From contig NZ_CP083692.1 of assembly GCF_020096995.1 (NCBI RefSeq), forward strand, positions 2,914,001 to 2,978,000: a DNA stretch of 64,000 nt. Direction: 5' to 3'. Made by a program: the position numbers and the translations under genes. Shown piece by piece: positions 17,699-28,389 of the stretch (within the stretch, counting starts at the first letter, position 1; each line of letters begins with the position of its first letter). The notes beneath the pieces were generated by a model. It was not told where the DNA came from, made no database searches, and saw only the letters and a program-made list of their open reading frames with translations. The DNA is from Leucobacter sp. Psy1. Its GTDB lineage: Bacteria > Actinomycetota > Actinomycetes > Actinomycetales > Microbacteriaceae.

Positions 17699-19090
17699 GT
17701 GACGACGGTGTGGCAGGCTCTGCGTCCGGGCGAATCCCCGCTCGAACGACGACGCGTGATCGAGCGCGCCCACGAGCGCTTCATCGCCGAGTTCGCACAC
17801 TCCTCGGCCTCGACGACCGCCCGGTGGTCAGACTGCGGCGCGGACGCCCGGTACGCCGACGGCCCATCGCGTGAGGCACCGCGGTCCGTCGTGCTCGACT
17901 CCTGGTTCCGTTCTCGCGCGGTCGATCCGGATCGCGGCGCCGTGCGCTCGATCGTGGATGCCGACGAGCTCGCGGAGCTCCGCCGCACCCACCCACTCGA
18001 CCGGGTGCTGCCCGTGCTCCGGCGCCTCCTCTTCGAGCAGGCCTCCGAGTCTGGCTTCATCGTCGCGATCGGCGATGCGGCTGGCCGCCTGCTCTGGGTC
18101 GACGGCGACTCGCGGCTCCGCGCTCGCGCCGAGGACATGGGGTTCCGATCCGGGGCCGACTGGTCGGAAGCCGCCGTCGGCACCAGCGCTCCTGGGAGCG
18201 CTCTCGCCCTCGATCACGCCATCCAAGTGCTCGGTCCCGAGCACTACTCGCGCGCCGTACACGAGTGGAGCTGCACCGCGGCACCAGTGCACGACCCGGA
18301 GAACGGCTCGATCATCGGCGTCGTCGACATCACTGGTGGTGATGAGGCCGCGGCTCCCCACCTGCTGCCCCTCGTAGAGGCCACCCTCGCCGCGGTCGAG
18401 GCAGAGCTGCAGGTCGCCGCGCTCACCGCGCGCATTGATCAGGCCAGGAGCGCCGGCGGCCCGCTTCCCGGCGCACGGTCACGGGCACACGAGCGGAGTG
18501 CCCCGCAGGCGTCAGCACCTCGGCTCCTCACGCTCGGTCACCACACGCCCCTGCTCGCCTCCGCCTCGGGCACCCACCGGCTCACCACTCGGCACGCCGA
18601 GATCCTGCTCGCCCTCGCGGAGGCACCGGGCGGGCACTCTGCGACGGCGCTCGCCGAGCTCGTGTACGGGGACCGCGCCCGCGCCACGACGTTGCGGCCC
18701 GAAGTGCTGCGACTCAGGCAGTGGCTCGAAGCGTACGACACGGGCGTCACCATCAGCACGCGCCCCTACCGCCTCAGCACGCCGCTCCGCGTCGACGCGC
18801 GCGACATGCTCGCCACCCTCGGCAGAGGCGCACACCGGGTGGCGCTCGCCTCCTACGAGGGGCCCGTCATTCCGGGGTCGACCGCGCCGATCGCGGTGCA
18901 ATTGCGGGACGAGACCGATGCCACACTTCGCGAGGCCATGCTGCAGAGCGCCGCCACCGATCCGCTCTTCGATTACGCGCTCGCGTGGGCCCCGGACGAC
19001 CGCGAGGTCTGGGAGACGCTCCTGCAGCTCCTTCCACCGCACTCCCCGAGGCGGGCCAGAGCCGTGGCACGGCTGGAGGCGATCGACTGA
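17699..19090 (+). CDS. GAF-domain transcriptional regulator (AcoR-like, without sigma-54 domain)
   Basis: 463 residues from GTG 17699 with GAGGAG upstream. Residues about 60-240 resemble the N-terminal and GAF sensor part of AcoR-type activators (LDSWFRSRAVDP, RLLFEQASESGFIVAIGDA, SEAAVGTSAPGSALALDHAI, HEWSCTAAPVHDPENGSIIG). No AAA+ domain follows. The C-terminal part (from about residue 290) looks like a winged-helix DNA-binding segment (HRLTTRHAEILLALAE, ALAELVYGD). Such proteins commonly stand beside aldehyde dehydrogenase genes in actinobacteria. Here the next gene is exactly that, 75 bases on, so it likely controls acetaldehyde or alcohol catabolism. The ligand is unknown. Confidence 0.85.
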   Translation: MTTVWQALRPGESPLERRRVIERAHERFIAEFAHSSASTTARWSDCGADARYADGPSREAPRSVVLDSWFRSRAVDPDRGAVRSIVDADELAELRRTHPLDRVLPVLRRLLFEQASESGFIVAIGDAAGRLLWVDGDSRLRARAEDMGFRSGADWSEAAVGTSAPGSALALDHAIQVLGPEHYSRAVHEWSCTAAPVHDPENGSIIGVVDITGGDEAAAPHLLPLVEATLAAVEAELQVAALTARIDQARSAGGPLPGARSRAHERSAPQASAPRLLTLGHHTPLLASASGTHRLTTRHAEILLALAEAPGGHSATALAELVYGDRARATTLRPEVLRLRQWLEAYDTGVTISTRPYRLSTPLRVDARDMLATLGRGAHRVALASYEGPVIPGSTAPIAVQLRDETDATLREAMLQSAATDPLFDYALAWAPDDREVWETLLQLLPPHSPRRARAVARLEAID

Positions 19091-19165
19091 CGAGTGCAAC
19101 GTCAGTGCAACGTGCTCGGGCGTAGACTCTGCCCCACCTGACAACGACGTCGAAGGAGATCGCAG

Positions 19166-20675
<1,510 letters not shown>

Positions 20676-20689
<14 letters not shown>

Positions 20690-21113
20690 GCCGCCGGTCG
20701 CGGGCGGGGACGTAGTCCCCGCCCGGCCCGAGGTGGAGGGCGAGACGGAGAGCCGTCTCGCCTTCACCCCGGCTGCCATCGACCTGATCGACCGGTTGTG
20801 GAACCTGCACGGTCCGCTGATGTTCCATCAGTCAGGCGGGTGCTGCGACGGGAGTTCGCCGATGTGCTACCAGGCGGGCGAGTTCCGGACGGGCGGACAG
20901 GACATCCTGCTCGGCACCCTCGAACTCCCGCCGCTCGACGGTTCAGGTGACGAGCCCCGTGAGATCGCGTTCTGGATGTCGGCCGAGCAGTTCCGCCTGT
21001 GGGCGCACACTCACCTCACCGTCGACACGGTGCAGGGGCGCGGCAGCGGCTTCTCCCTCGAGGCGCCAGAGGGTCAGCGGTTCCTGATCCGGTCTCGGTT
21101 GCTGCACGCGTAG
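20676..21113 (+). CDS. DUF779 protein associated with aldehyde dehydrogenase
   Basis: 145 residues. The core [17 protein letters not shown] contains three conserved cysteines near residue 53. It is followed by DILLGTLE and [19 protein letters not shown], the conserved DUF779 pattern. No function is established to my knowledge; the family is repeatedly found directly downstream of AldB/ExaC aldehyde dehydrogenases. The ATG lies inside the last codons of the dehydrogenase gene in another frame, so translation is coupled. The cysteine cluster suggests metal binding or thiol chemistry with aldehydes (inference). Confidence 0.9.
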
Positions 21114-21157
21114 CGCCATGGCCGTCCGTGCCACGGCCAGCGACCGGTGGCTCCGGC

Positions 21158-23134
21158 TTACGGCCTACGACGAGCTCGCGCCGCGAGCATATCGTTGTAC
21201 GCCTGCAGCTCGGCATCGCCGGAGCGGTCCTCGGCTCGGTCCCGTCGCTTCTGCTCCTTGGCGTCGGTGCGCGACCACTGCATCGCGACGATGAGCGCGA
21301 GCGCGAGCGTCGGCAACTCGCCGATGCCCCACGCGATGCCTCCGCCGGTGTTCTGGTCCTCGAGCGGCGGCGCACCCCAGGTGCGGCCCATGGCGCCGTA
21401 CCAGTCGGCGAGGATGAGGTTGTCCCCCGTCATGATGGTGACGCCGAAGAACGCGTGCGAGGCCATCGTCGCGAAGAGCGTGACGATGCGCAGCGGGTAC
21501 GGGAAGCGGTACGGCACGGGGTCGATCCCGATCATCGACAGGCTGAACAGGTAGCCGGAGATCAGGAAGTGGATGATCATCCACTGGTGCCCGAGATGCT
21601 CGACCGCGGCCCACCGCACGATGCCGGTGAAGTAGAAGAGCCAGAGCGAGCCGGCGAAGTTCACGGCAGCGAACGCGGGGTGCGTCACGAGTTTCGAGAA
21701 CGGGGTCTGCACGCCCCACATGATCCACTCGCGGCCGCCCCACGAGCCGTCTCGTCGCTTCTCGGTTCCGCGGAGGGCGAGGGTGACCGGGGCACCGAGC
21801 ACCAGCGCGAGCGGAATGAGCATCGTGAACATCATGTGCCCGAGCATGTGGACACTGAAGAGGTACTGCTCGTACGCGTTGAGAGCGCCGTTGGTCGTAT
21901 AGAAGAGCAGCGCCATGCCGAGCAGCCACGCCACCGTCCGCCCCACCGGCCAGGCGTCGCCGCGGCGTCGCAACCGCCAGACTCCGGCGAGGTAGAGCGC
22001 AGCACCGAAGGCGCACACGAGCGTCCAAGCGAGATCGAACTTCCACTCGGTGAAGTAGCTCATCGTCGTCAGCTCGGGCGGCAACGGGTCGCCCGTGAGC
22101 CACTCGGCGGGGCTGATGGCTGTTCCCTGATCCCTCGCGGGCTCGAGGGAGACCGGAGTCTCCGTGCGGCCGAGCGCGCCGGCGACGCCGCTGGCAATGC
22201 CCATCACCGCGAGCTCGATGGTCACGAACCAGGCGAATGCGCGGCTACCGTTCGCCGTCGCGATGCGCGGAATCAAGCGTCGCCGCTGCAGCGCGCCGAG
22301 CACCCCGAGCACCAGCAGCGAGGCGGTCTTCAGCATGACGAGCTGCCCGTAGCCGGTCGTGAACAGCTCGCTCGGCTGCCCGAGGCGGAGCCACGCGCTC
22401 ACCACACCCGAGGCCGCGACCCCGATGAAGGCGAACAGCGCGAGCGTGGAGTACCGGGCAACGATCTCGGCGAGACGCTTGCGGTCCACCGCGAACGCGA
22501 TGAACACCAGCACGAGCAGCCCGCCGAGCCACACCGAAGCTCCGACCAGGTGCACGAGCAGCGAGTTCACGGCCTGCGCGTGGCCGGAGGCGCCGGCCGC
22601 GTGACCCTGCTGCGCGAGCGGGAGCGCGGTGGCGAGCGCCGCGATGAGCACGACGAGGGTGAGTCTGCGCTCGCGGATCGCGAAGCAGAGCACCGTCGTC
22701 ACCGCGGCGAGGAGCAACTCGATCAGCCAGAGCGATCCGAGCTCGACCTCGGTGACGAACTGCGCGAGTCCCGCCCCGAACGCAGCGTCTCCGGAGAAGC
22801 TGAGCCCCGAGATGTCCACGTAGGTGAACATGAGCACCGCACCGCTCGAGATCGTGAGGGCCGCTGCCGACCCGGCGGCGAAGTCCATGGCGATCCGGGC
22901 TTCCCGCTTCTCTGATGCGAGCGCCCACACGGCCATGACGAGCGAGCCGATCAGCCCCGCCATCGAGATATTGACGAGCGTACGGGCGATCGGATTGCCG
23001 TAGCGGACCACGGTTCCCGGGTCGAGCAGTGCACGCTCGGCTCCCGCGCCGCCGATCGAGAGACCCGCGATCAGCGCGACGAGGGTAGCGGTCAGCAGCG
23101 CAGCGGGTGCGAGGATGCGCAGATGACGAGGCAC
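21158..23134 (-). CDS. CopD-CtaG fusion membrane protein (copper handling / cytochrome oxidase assembly)
   Basis: 658 residues, almost entirely membrane helices. The first half (to about residue 330) is CopD-like, with VNSLLVHLVGASVWLGGLLV as its family segment. The second half is CtaG-like (Caa3_CtaG), with FSVHMLGHMMFTMLIPLALV, GHQWMIIHFLISGYLFS and histidines placed to bind copper. Such fusions are common in actinobacteria and are thought to deliver copper to cytochrome c oxidase. GTG 23134 is leaderless (TAGGCT at 23142-23147, seven bases away). The gene is alone and faces away from HU. Confidence 0.93.
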   Translation of the reverse strand: MPRHLRILAPAALLTATLVALIAGLSIGGAGAERALLDPGTVVRYGNPIARTLVNISMAGLIGSLVMAVWALASEKREARIAMDFAAGSAAALTISSGAVLMFTYVDISGLSFSGDAAFGAGLAQFVTEVELGSLWLIELLLAAVTTVLCFAIRERRLTLVVLIAALATALPLAQQGHAAGASGHAQAVNSLLVHLVGASVWLGGLLVLVFIAFAVDRKRLAEIVARYSTLALFAFIGVAASGVVSAWLRLGQPSELFTTGYGQLVMLKTASLLVLGVLGALQRRRLIPRIATANGSRAFAWFVTIELAVMGIASGVAGALGRTETPVSLEPARDQGTAISPAEWLTGDPLPPELTTMSYFTEWKFDLAWTLVCAFGAALYLAGVWRLRRRGDAWPVGRTVAWLLGMALLFYTTNGALNAYEQYLFSVHMLGHMMFTMLIPLALVLGAPVTLALRGTEKRRDGSWGGREWIMWGVQTPFSKLVTHPAFAAVNFAGSLWLFYFTGIVRWAAVEHLGHQWMIIHFLISGYLFSLSMIGIDPVPYRFPYPLRIVTLFATMASHAFFGVTIMTGDNLILADWYGAMGRTWGAPPLEDQNTGGGIAWGIGELPTLALALIVAMQWSRTDAKEQKRRDRAEDRSGDAELQAYNDMLAARARRRP

Positions 23135-23201
23135 GGGTTCCAGCCTACGGTGTCCGAGGTGGACGCGCGCTGCGCACCGCTGCCCTTGGCACGCCGAAAC
23201 G

Positions 23202-23241
23202 CGACAACCCCCGCCCGGCGGATGCCGGACGGGGGTTGTCG
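23202..23241. terminator. Hairpin terminator downstream of the HU gene
   Basis: A long stem built from CGACAACCCCCGCCCGG (23202-23218) and its complement ending at 23241, with one G-T pair, just past the HU stop codon and before the CopD-CtaG gene. There is only a weak T-tract. Confidence 0.8.
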
Positions 23242-23253
23242 AGAAAAGAGGTC

Positions 23254-23532
23254 TTACTTGACCGCGCTCTTGAGCTTGGAGCCCACGGAGACCTTGACGC
23301 GCTTGCCGGCGGGGATCTCGATGGTCTCACCGGTGCGGGGGTTGCGGCCCGTGCGTGCAGCGGTGGTGGCGGTCTCGAAGGTCAGCCAGCCCGGGATCGA
23401 CACCTTCTCGCCCGCGGCGACGGTCTCGGACACGGCGGCGAAGAGGCCGTCGACAACGCTCGAAACGGCTGCCTGGCTCTGGCCGGTCTCAGCGGCGATC
23501 TTGGCGACGAGCTCGGTCTTGTTCAGTGACAT
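23254..23532 (-). CDS. hup: HU-family nucleoid DNA-binding protein
   Basis: 92 residues: MSLNKTELVAKIAAETGQ, then VSIPGWLTFETATTAARTGR and the arm tip GRNPRTGETIEIPA. This is a complete short HU without the lysine-rich tail of mycobacterial HupB. It binds and bends DNA non-specifically. ATG 23532 is chosen over an in-frame ATG 15 bases earlier because AAAGGACA fits as its ribosome-binding site. A strong hairpin follows the gene. Confidence 0.96.
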   Translation of the reverse strand: MSLNKTELVAKIAAETGQSQAAVSSVVDGLFAAVSETVAAGEKVSIPGWLTFETATTAARTGRNPRTGETIEIPAGKRVKVSVGSKLKSAVK

Positions 23533-23693
23533 CTCTTGTCCTTTCAAGGCGGCGACCGCTTCGGGTCACGCCTCTGATCGTGTTCTACTGCTCCCCCGGG
23601 TGGGCGGAGCGATCGGTTGATCGGTACGAATCTACCTCACACTGGCGGAATTCTGCGGATTTCATTCACAGATTTCTCAGGGAGGTCACCGGA

Positions 23694-25124
23694 TCAGTTG
23701 CCGCTTCGCTTCCCGCCGATGAGGTGCTCGCCCTGTGCACGGCGCAGCGCGTCGTCGCTGCCCGGGAGCACGTTGCCGCGGAGCGACCGCCCGGCAGTCT
23801 CGTTGAACGTGAGGATCGAAAGGAACCCGATGAGGCCTGCGGCCGCCAGATACCAGCCCGGGATCAGGACATTTCCGGTCGCATCGATGAGCGTCTCGTT
23901 CACGGCACCCGCGGTTCCGCCGAAGATCGCGGTGGAGAGGTTGTACCCGATCGCGAAGCCCGAGTACCGGACCGAAGTGGGGAACAGCGCGGGGAGTGTC
24001 GCCGAGATGTTCGAGATGACCATCACGAGGAAGAGGCCTAGGAGTCCGATGCCCGCGAGCTGCGCCCAGAGCGTGTCGATCTGGATCAGCATGATGGCCG
24101 GCACCGAGAAGATGGTGAAGCCGAGGCTCGCGGCGAGGAGCAGCGGTTTCCGTCCGATCCGATCGGAGAGCGCCCCAAACGGCACGATCACCGCCATCAT
24201 GATCAGCTGAATGATGACGAGTGCGAAGTTCGCCTCAGCTGCTCCGTGACCGAGCGTGCTCGACAGGTAGCTCGGCATGTAGGTGAGCACCAGGTAGAAC
24301 GCCACGTTGATGAGGATCACGAAGCCGCCGAGCTTCAGCACCTGGGTCGGGAAGTTCTTCAGCAGGCTCGCCAGTGCGGCGCGCGCCGTCTGCGTCTGAC
24401 CGGCGTCGGCTCCCGCGACGTCCTCGGTGAAGGTGTCTGGCTCGTCGGTGCTGCGACGGAGCCAGACCGCGATCAGCCCGAGCGGCAGCGTCAGCAGGAA
24501 CGGCAGACGCCACCAGCCGTCCATCATGCCGTCCTCGCCGACGATCAGGGTCATCGTCGTAACGAGGATCGCGGCTCCCGAGAACCCTGCCAGCGTGCCG
24601 AACTCGAGGAACGAACCGTAGAATCCGCGCCGGTTGTCCGGCGCGTGCTCGGCCATGAACACGGCGGCTCCTGCGTACTCGCCGCCGGCTGAGAAGCCCT
24701 GCACCATGCGGCACAGCACAAGCAGGAGAGGCGCCCAGGCGCCGGCGGTCTCGTAGGTGGGCAGGATCCCGATCGCGGCCGTCGAGACGCTGATCATCAG
24801 GATCGTCGCCATGAGCACCGTCCGGCGCCCCACCCGGTCGCCGAGCGGCCCGAGGATGATGCCGCCGAGCGGGCGCACCAGGAAGGAGATCGCAAATGTC
24901 GCGAAGGCGAGGATCCTCGGCATCGCGCTGCCCTGGTCGCCGCCGAAGTCGAAGAACAGCGCCGAGACGTAGATGACGAGATAGCCGTAGACGCCGTAGT
25001 CGAACCACTCGATCGCGTTGCCGATGGCCGAACCGGCGACCGACTTCCGAGTTCTGCTGCGCTGCATCGGCGTGAGGTCGATGTCCCGCGTGATGGGCGG
25101 CAGCTCAGTGGGTCGTTCGTTCAT
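23694..25124 (-). CDS. MFS transporter of the metabolite:H+ symporter (MHS/ProP-like) family
   Basis: 476 residues with twelve helices. MHS features are AIGNAIEWFDYGVYGYL in helix 1, GDRVGRRTVLM after helix 2 and GFSAGGEYAGAAVFMAEHAP in helices 4-5. The family takes up proline, betaine, ectoine, ketoglutarate and other organic acids with protons. It is last in a three-gene unit behind an ectoine-hydrolase-like M24 protein and an M20 hydrolase, so ectoine or a related compatible solute is a reasonable substrate guess. Confidence 0.92.
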   Translation of the reverse strand: MNERPTELPPITRDIDLTPMQRSRTRKSVAGSAIGNAIEWFDYGVYGYLVIYVSALFFDFGGDQGSAMPRILAFATFAISFLVRPLGGIILGPLGDRVGRRTVLMATILMISVSTAAIGILPTYETAGAWAPLLLVLCRMVQGFSAGGEYAGAAVFMAEHAPDNRRGFYGSFLEFGTLAGFSGAAILVTTMTLIVGEDGMMDGWWRLPFLLTLPLGLIAVWLRRSTDEPDTFTEDVAGADAGQTQTARAALASLLKNFPTQVLKLGGFVILINVAFYLVLTYMPSYLSSTLGHGAAEANFALVIIQLIMMAVIVPFGALSDRIGRKPLLLAASLGFTIFSVPAIMLIQIDTLWAQLAGIGLLGLFLVMVISNISATLPALFPTSVRYSGFAIGYNLSTAIFGGTAGAVNETLIDATGNVLIPGWYLAAAGLIGFLSILTFNETAGRSLRGNVLPGSDDALRRAQGEHLIGGKRSGN

Positions 25125-25179
25125 GATGCCTGCACCTCTTCTCTCCGGGCCCGATTCCGAGCGCTCGATGCGTTGGAGA

Positions 25180-26388
25180 CTAACGCACCTCGGTGTGCTG
25201 CAACAGCCTCAGTGCGGTGAGCACGTACGTCTGCGCCGCGATCTCCAGGTGCGCGACGGGCACGAACTCGTCCGGCTGGTGCGCCTGCGTCGTCACGTCT
25301 CCAGGGCCGAGGATGATGGTCGGCACCCCGAGCCGTTCGGCGATGAATCCGCCCTCGCACGCCGCGGTCCATCCCGTGGGGCGCCCGGGCGCGCCGAACT
25401 GCTGCAGCGCGGTCGCTGCGATCGTCGCGACGGCGGCGTCCGGAGAGGTGCGGAATCCCGGCATCACCATGTCGACCTCCCCGGCGATCTCAATGCGATC
25501 GGCGCCCGCGATCGCCGATGTCGCGAGGTCGGCGCGGACGGCGTCGAGGAGCTCATCCAGGATCGCCGCCGGATCCTCACCCGGCATCGTGCGGCGGTCG
25601 ATCGTGACGGTGCACTGCCGCGGCACCATCGAGGTCCCGCTGCCGCCAGTGATGGTGCCGACGTTCCAGCTGGCGCTGCCCAGCAGGGGGTCGGGATCTG
25701 CGGCCCGCGCATCTGCGTGCCGCGCACCGATGAGCTCGATCAGACGGCTCGCCGCGGCGATCGCGCTCGCGCCCTCCTCGGGGCGACCGGCGTGAGCGGA
25801 GGCCCCGACGATGTCGACGATCAGGTTGCTCGCGCCCCGGCAGGCGACGACCACGTCGAGATCGGTGGGCTCGGCGACAATGCACGCGATCGCCTCGGGC
25901 ATGTCGAGAGCGGCGAGGGCCGCGTGAACTCCGGTGGCCCGATCCTCCTCATCGACGGTGCAGAGGAGCTCGAGCCGGATCCCGGGCTCCACCCGGGACA
26001 CCGCGGCCATCGAGGCGAGCACCGCCGCAAGTCCCCCTTTCATGTCCGTCGCCCCGCGGCCGACGACGCGACCATCATCGACGCGTGGGTCGAAGGGTGC
26101 CCCGGTCCACCCCTCCCCCGCTGGCACCACATCGCTGTGACCGAGGAACAGGATGGAGGGTGCGCCCGCGGGGCCCATCGTCGCCCGGAGGTTCTCACGG
26201 CCTGGCGCGACCTCCTGCAGCGTGACCTCTGCCCCGTATCGCTCGGCGATCTCCCGCAACCGACGCACCGAGCGCTCCTCGGTCTCGCCCGGGTTCTCCC
26301 CGCCAGCACGGATCAAGTCACAGGTGTCCGACACGATGCGGTCGAGATCGAGGTTCGCCAAAGCCTCCAGCTCGGTCTGCGGCACCAT
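25180..26388 (-). CDS. M20-family metallohydrolase (ArgE/DapE-like deacylase)
   Basis: 402 residues. M20 motifs are ILFLGHSDVVPAG (first metal histidine and the following Asp), GRGATDMKGGLAA, CTVDEEDRATG (catalytic and metal glutamates), the dimerisation segment ASAHAGRPEEG and the C-terminal metal histidine in VTTQAHQPDEF. It should be a zinc-dependent N-acyl amino acid deacylase. It starts three bases after the M24 gene stops, so it belongs to the same unit. In Halomonas ectoine breakdown the deacetylase DoeB belongs to a different family; this M20 protein may fill that step (inference). Confidence 0.9.
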   Translation of the reverse strand: MVPQTELEALANLDLDRIVSDTCDLIRAGGENPGETEERSVRRLREIAERYGAEVTLQEVAPGRENLRATMGPAGAPSILFLGHSDVVPAGEGWTGAPFDPRVDDGRVVGRGATDMKGGLAAVLASMAAVSRVEPGIRLELLCTVDEEDRATGVHAALAALDMPEAIACIVAEPTDLDVVVACRGASNLIVDIVGASAHAGRPEEGASAIAAASRLIELIGARHADARAADPDPLLGSASWNVGTITGGSGTSMVPRQCTVTIDRRTMPGEDPAAILDELLDAVRADLATSAIAGADRIEIAGEVDMVMPGFRTSPDAAVATIAATALQQFGAPGRPTGWTAACEGGFIAERLGVPTIILGPGDVTTQAHQPDEFVPVAHLEIAAQTYVLTALRLLQHTEVR

Positions 26389-26391
26389 CGC

Positions 26392-27591
26392 TCAGTCACC
26401 CCGCACGATCAGGCGACGCGGCGCGTCGGTGAGCACCTCAACGCCGTCCGAGCTCACCCGGATCGTCTCCGACAGCTCATAGCCGTAACCGATCATCCAC
26501 ATGCCCGCGATCATGTGGAACGTCATGTTCTCCTGCAGCTCCGTGGTGTCGTCGGCACGGAGGCTCACCGTGTGCTCGCCCCAGTCCGGCGGATACCCGA
26601 CGCCCACCGAATACCCGAGTCTCGAGCGCTTCTCAAGACCGTGCTGGGCGATGACGTGCTCCCACGCGAGCACCGGGTCCGCCGCCGTCGCACCCGGACG
26701 AATCGCGTCGAGTGCCGCCTGCAGCCCCTCGACGGTCACCTTCGCGACCCGGTCGAGCTCATCGCTCGGCTTGCCGAGGGAGACCGTCCTGGCGAGCGGA
26801 GCGTGATATCGGCGGTAGACGCCGGCCAGCTCGATCGACACGCCCTCGTTGCGCACCAGTGGCTTGCCCGTCCACGTGAGGTGCGGGGTGTCCGCGCCCT
26901 CGCCGATGGGCAGCATCGGCATGATCGCGGGGTAGTCGCCCTCGCTCCCCGGCACACCCCGCGCCTGCTGCGCAAGGATCAGCGCCGCGAGCTCCGCCTG
27001 CGAGACCCCCTCGTCGATCGCCTCGATGCCGACGCGCATCGCTTCGCTCGCGATCTTGCCTGCACGCCGCATGATCTCGACCTCGGTGTCCGATTTCACG
27101 AGCCGCACCCAGTTCACCAGCTCATGGCTGTCGACAAGCTCGACACCGGGAATCGCCGCGGACACGGCATCGGCGAACGCGTGGAAGCTGCGCGGCGAGA
27201 AGAAGTGGGCATCACCCTCGTACGCGATGCGCCGCGTCCCCGGCACGATCCGGTGCGTCGCGACCAGCTGTTCGGCGCACCAGGTCATGGGGTGGCGATC
27301 CTGCTGATGGACGTAGGTCTCGGGGTAGCCGAGCACCCAGCTCGCGCCGACCACGGCCGTGCGGTGCGCGCCGACGGCGTCCATCTCGCGCATCATCAGC
27401 GTGACGTCCCCGCCCACAGGAACGTAGAGCGCCTGAGGCATGTAGAAGGACCAGGCGTTATAACCGGTGAGGTAGTAGAGATTCGCCGGATCGACGACGA
27501 GGATGCCGTCGAAGCCGCCTCTCACGAGCGCCTCCCGGACTCGGTTGATCCGCGCTTCGTACTCCGCCCGCTGCACCACGATCTCCGCCAC
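26392..27591 (-). CDS. doeA: M24-family hydrolase closely resembling ectoine hydrolase DoeA
   Basis: 399 residues from GTG 27591 (GAGGGGAC site), the length usual for DoeA. The creatinase-type N-terminal domain has LYYLTGYNAWSFYMPQAL and the pita-bread domain has GDYPAIMPMLPIGEGA, AGVYRRYHAPLARTV, GVGYPPDWGEHTVSL and TFHMIAGMW. These match what I recall of DoeA/EutD, which opens the ectoine ring to N-acetyl-diaminobutyrate; a proline or creatine-like amidase is the alternative. The usual aminopeptidase metal ligands appear not to be conserved. It is first gene of an operon with an M20 deacylase and an MHS transporter. Symbol is by resemblance only. Confidence 0.8.
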   Translation of the reverse strand: MAEIVVQRAEYEARINRVREALVRGGFDGILVVDPANLYYLTGYNAWSFYMPQALYVPVGGDVTLMMREMDAVGAHRTAVVGASWVLGYPETYVHQQDRHPMTWCAEQLVATHRIVPGTRRIAYEGDAHFFSPRSFHAFADAVSAAIPGVELVDSHELVNWVRLVKSDTEVEIMRRAGKIASEAMRVGIEAIDEGVSQAELAALILAQQARGVPGSEGDYPAIMPMLPIGEGADTPHLTWTGKPLVRNEGVSIELAGVYRRYHAPLARTVSLGKPSDELDRVAKVTVEGLQAALDAIRPGATAADPVLAWEHVIAQHGLEKRSRLGYSVGVGYPPDWGEHTVSLRADDTTELQENMTFHMIAGMWMIGYGYELSETIRVSSDGVEVLTDAPRRLIVRGD

Positions 27592-27861
27592 GAGACGTCC
27601 CCTCTTTCCGCCATTCACCACTCTGCTCTCGGCACTGATCACACGCTATCTTTGCGCGGGGCGCGCACACAATCCTCGGGTGCCGGCCGGGTGCGCGTCG
27701 TCGGCCTCTCCCCGTCGCCGTCACCCCGCCCTCGCCACCCGTCGCCGTCAGCTCGAGATCGAGCTTCAGCTCGTCGTATTCCCGGCCCAGCGTCGCGGAG
27801 AACCTCGATTTCGAGCCGTGCGTGAGGCCAGGGCCAGGGCCAGGCCGAACCCGGAAACAGC
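27592..27861. other. Intergenic region between the DoeA-like gene and rpsN
   Basis: No gene is seen. A possible minus-strand promoter for the DoeA-like operon is TTGTGT (27667-27672), 18 bases, TAGCGT (27643-27648). A short GGGCCA direct repeat lies near 27830-27848. The rpsN terminator closes the region. Confidence 0.4.
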
Positions 27862-27897
27862 ACAGCGGGCGCACCCCCGAGGGGATGCGCCCGCTGT
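27862..27897 (-). terminator. Hairpin terminator of the rpmB-rpmG-rpsN operon
   Basis: A 12-bp perfect stem ACAGCGGGCGCA (27862-27873) with its complement at 27886-27897, placed 17 bases after the rpsN stop codon. Confidence 0.8.
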
Positions 27898-27913
27898 CAG
27901 GAAAGCGAGTGGC

Positions 27914-28219
27914 TTACCAGCTGGACTTCGTGATGCCCGGCAGCTCGCCGCGGTGCGCCATGGCGCGGAACCGCACACGGCTGACGCCGTACTTCGTCAG
28001 GACACCGCGGGGGCGGCCGTCGATGACGTCGCGGCTGCGCACGCGCACCGGCGATGCGTCGCGGGGCAGCTTCTGGAGGCCGACGCGCGCGGCCTCGCGG
28101 CTCTCGTCCGACCCGTTGGGGTCGATGAGGGCCTTCTTCAGCTCGGCACGACGCTCCGCGTAGCGGGCGACGACAGCCTGGCGCTGCTTGTTCTTGGCAA
28201 TCATGCTCTTCTTCGCCAT
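27914..28219 (-). CDS. rpsN: 30S ribosomal protein S14, zinc-free (C-minus) form
   Basis: 101 residues: [14 protein letters not shown], then [20 protein letters not shown] and the C-terminal [14 protein letters not shown]. It is the long S14 type with no cysteine at all, so it needs no zinc. It starts two bases after the rpmG stop, in one operon with rpmB and rpmG, and is followed by a hairpin terminator. Confidence 0.97.
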   Translation of the reverse strand: MAKKSMIAKNKQRQAVVARYAERRAELKKALIDPNGSDESREAARVGLQKLPRDASPVRVRSRDVIDGRPRGVLTKYGVSRVRFRAMAHRGELPGITKSSW

Positions 28220-28221
28220 GA

Positions 28222-28389
28222 TTAGCGCTCCTCTCGGAAGTCGACGTGCTTGCGGACCACCGGATCGTACTTCTTGAGCACGAGGCGATCAGGGGTGTTG
28301 CGACGGTTCTTCTTGGTCACGTACGTGAACCCGGTGCCCGCCGTCGAACGGAGCTTGATGATCGGACGTACGTCCTGCTGCTTTGCCAT
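28222..28389 (-). CDS. rpmG: 50S ribosomal protein L33, zinc-free form
   Basis: 55 residues: [33 protein letters not shown] and [11 protein letters not shown]. No cysteine pairs are present. The ATG overlaps the TAA stop of rpmB by one base (TAATG), and rpsN follows two bases after its own stop, so the three proteins are made from one message. Confidence 0.97.
   Translation of the reverse strand: MAKQQDVRPIIKLRSTAGTGFTYVTKKNRRNTPDRLVLKKYDPVVRKHVDFREER

Noticed and set aside
25018-27825. A very long plus-strand open frame (over 900 codons) opposite the M20 and M24 genes
   Set aside because: Its product is a low-complexity Arg/His/Asp-rich mirror of the real genes. GC-rich third positions leave the antisense frame open. 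The minus-strand frames give clear protein families.
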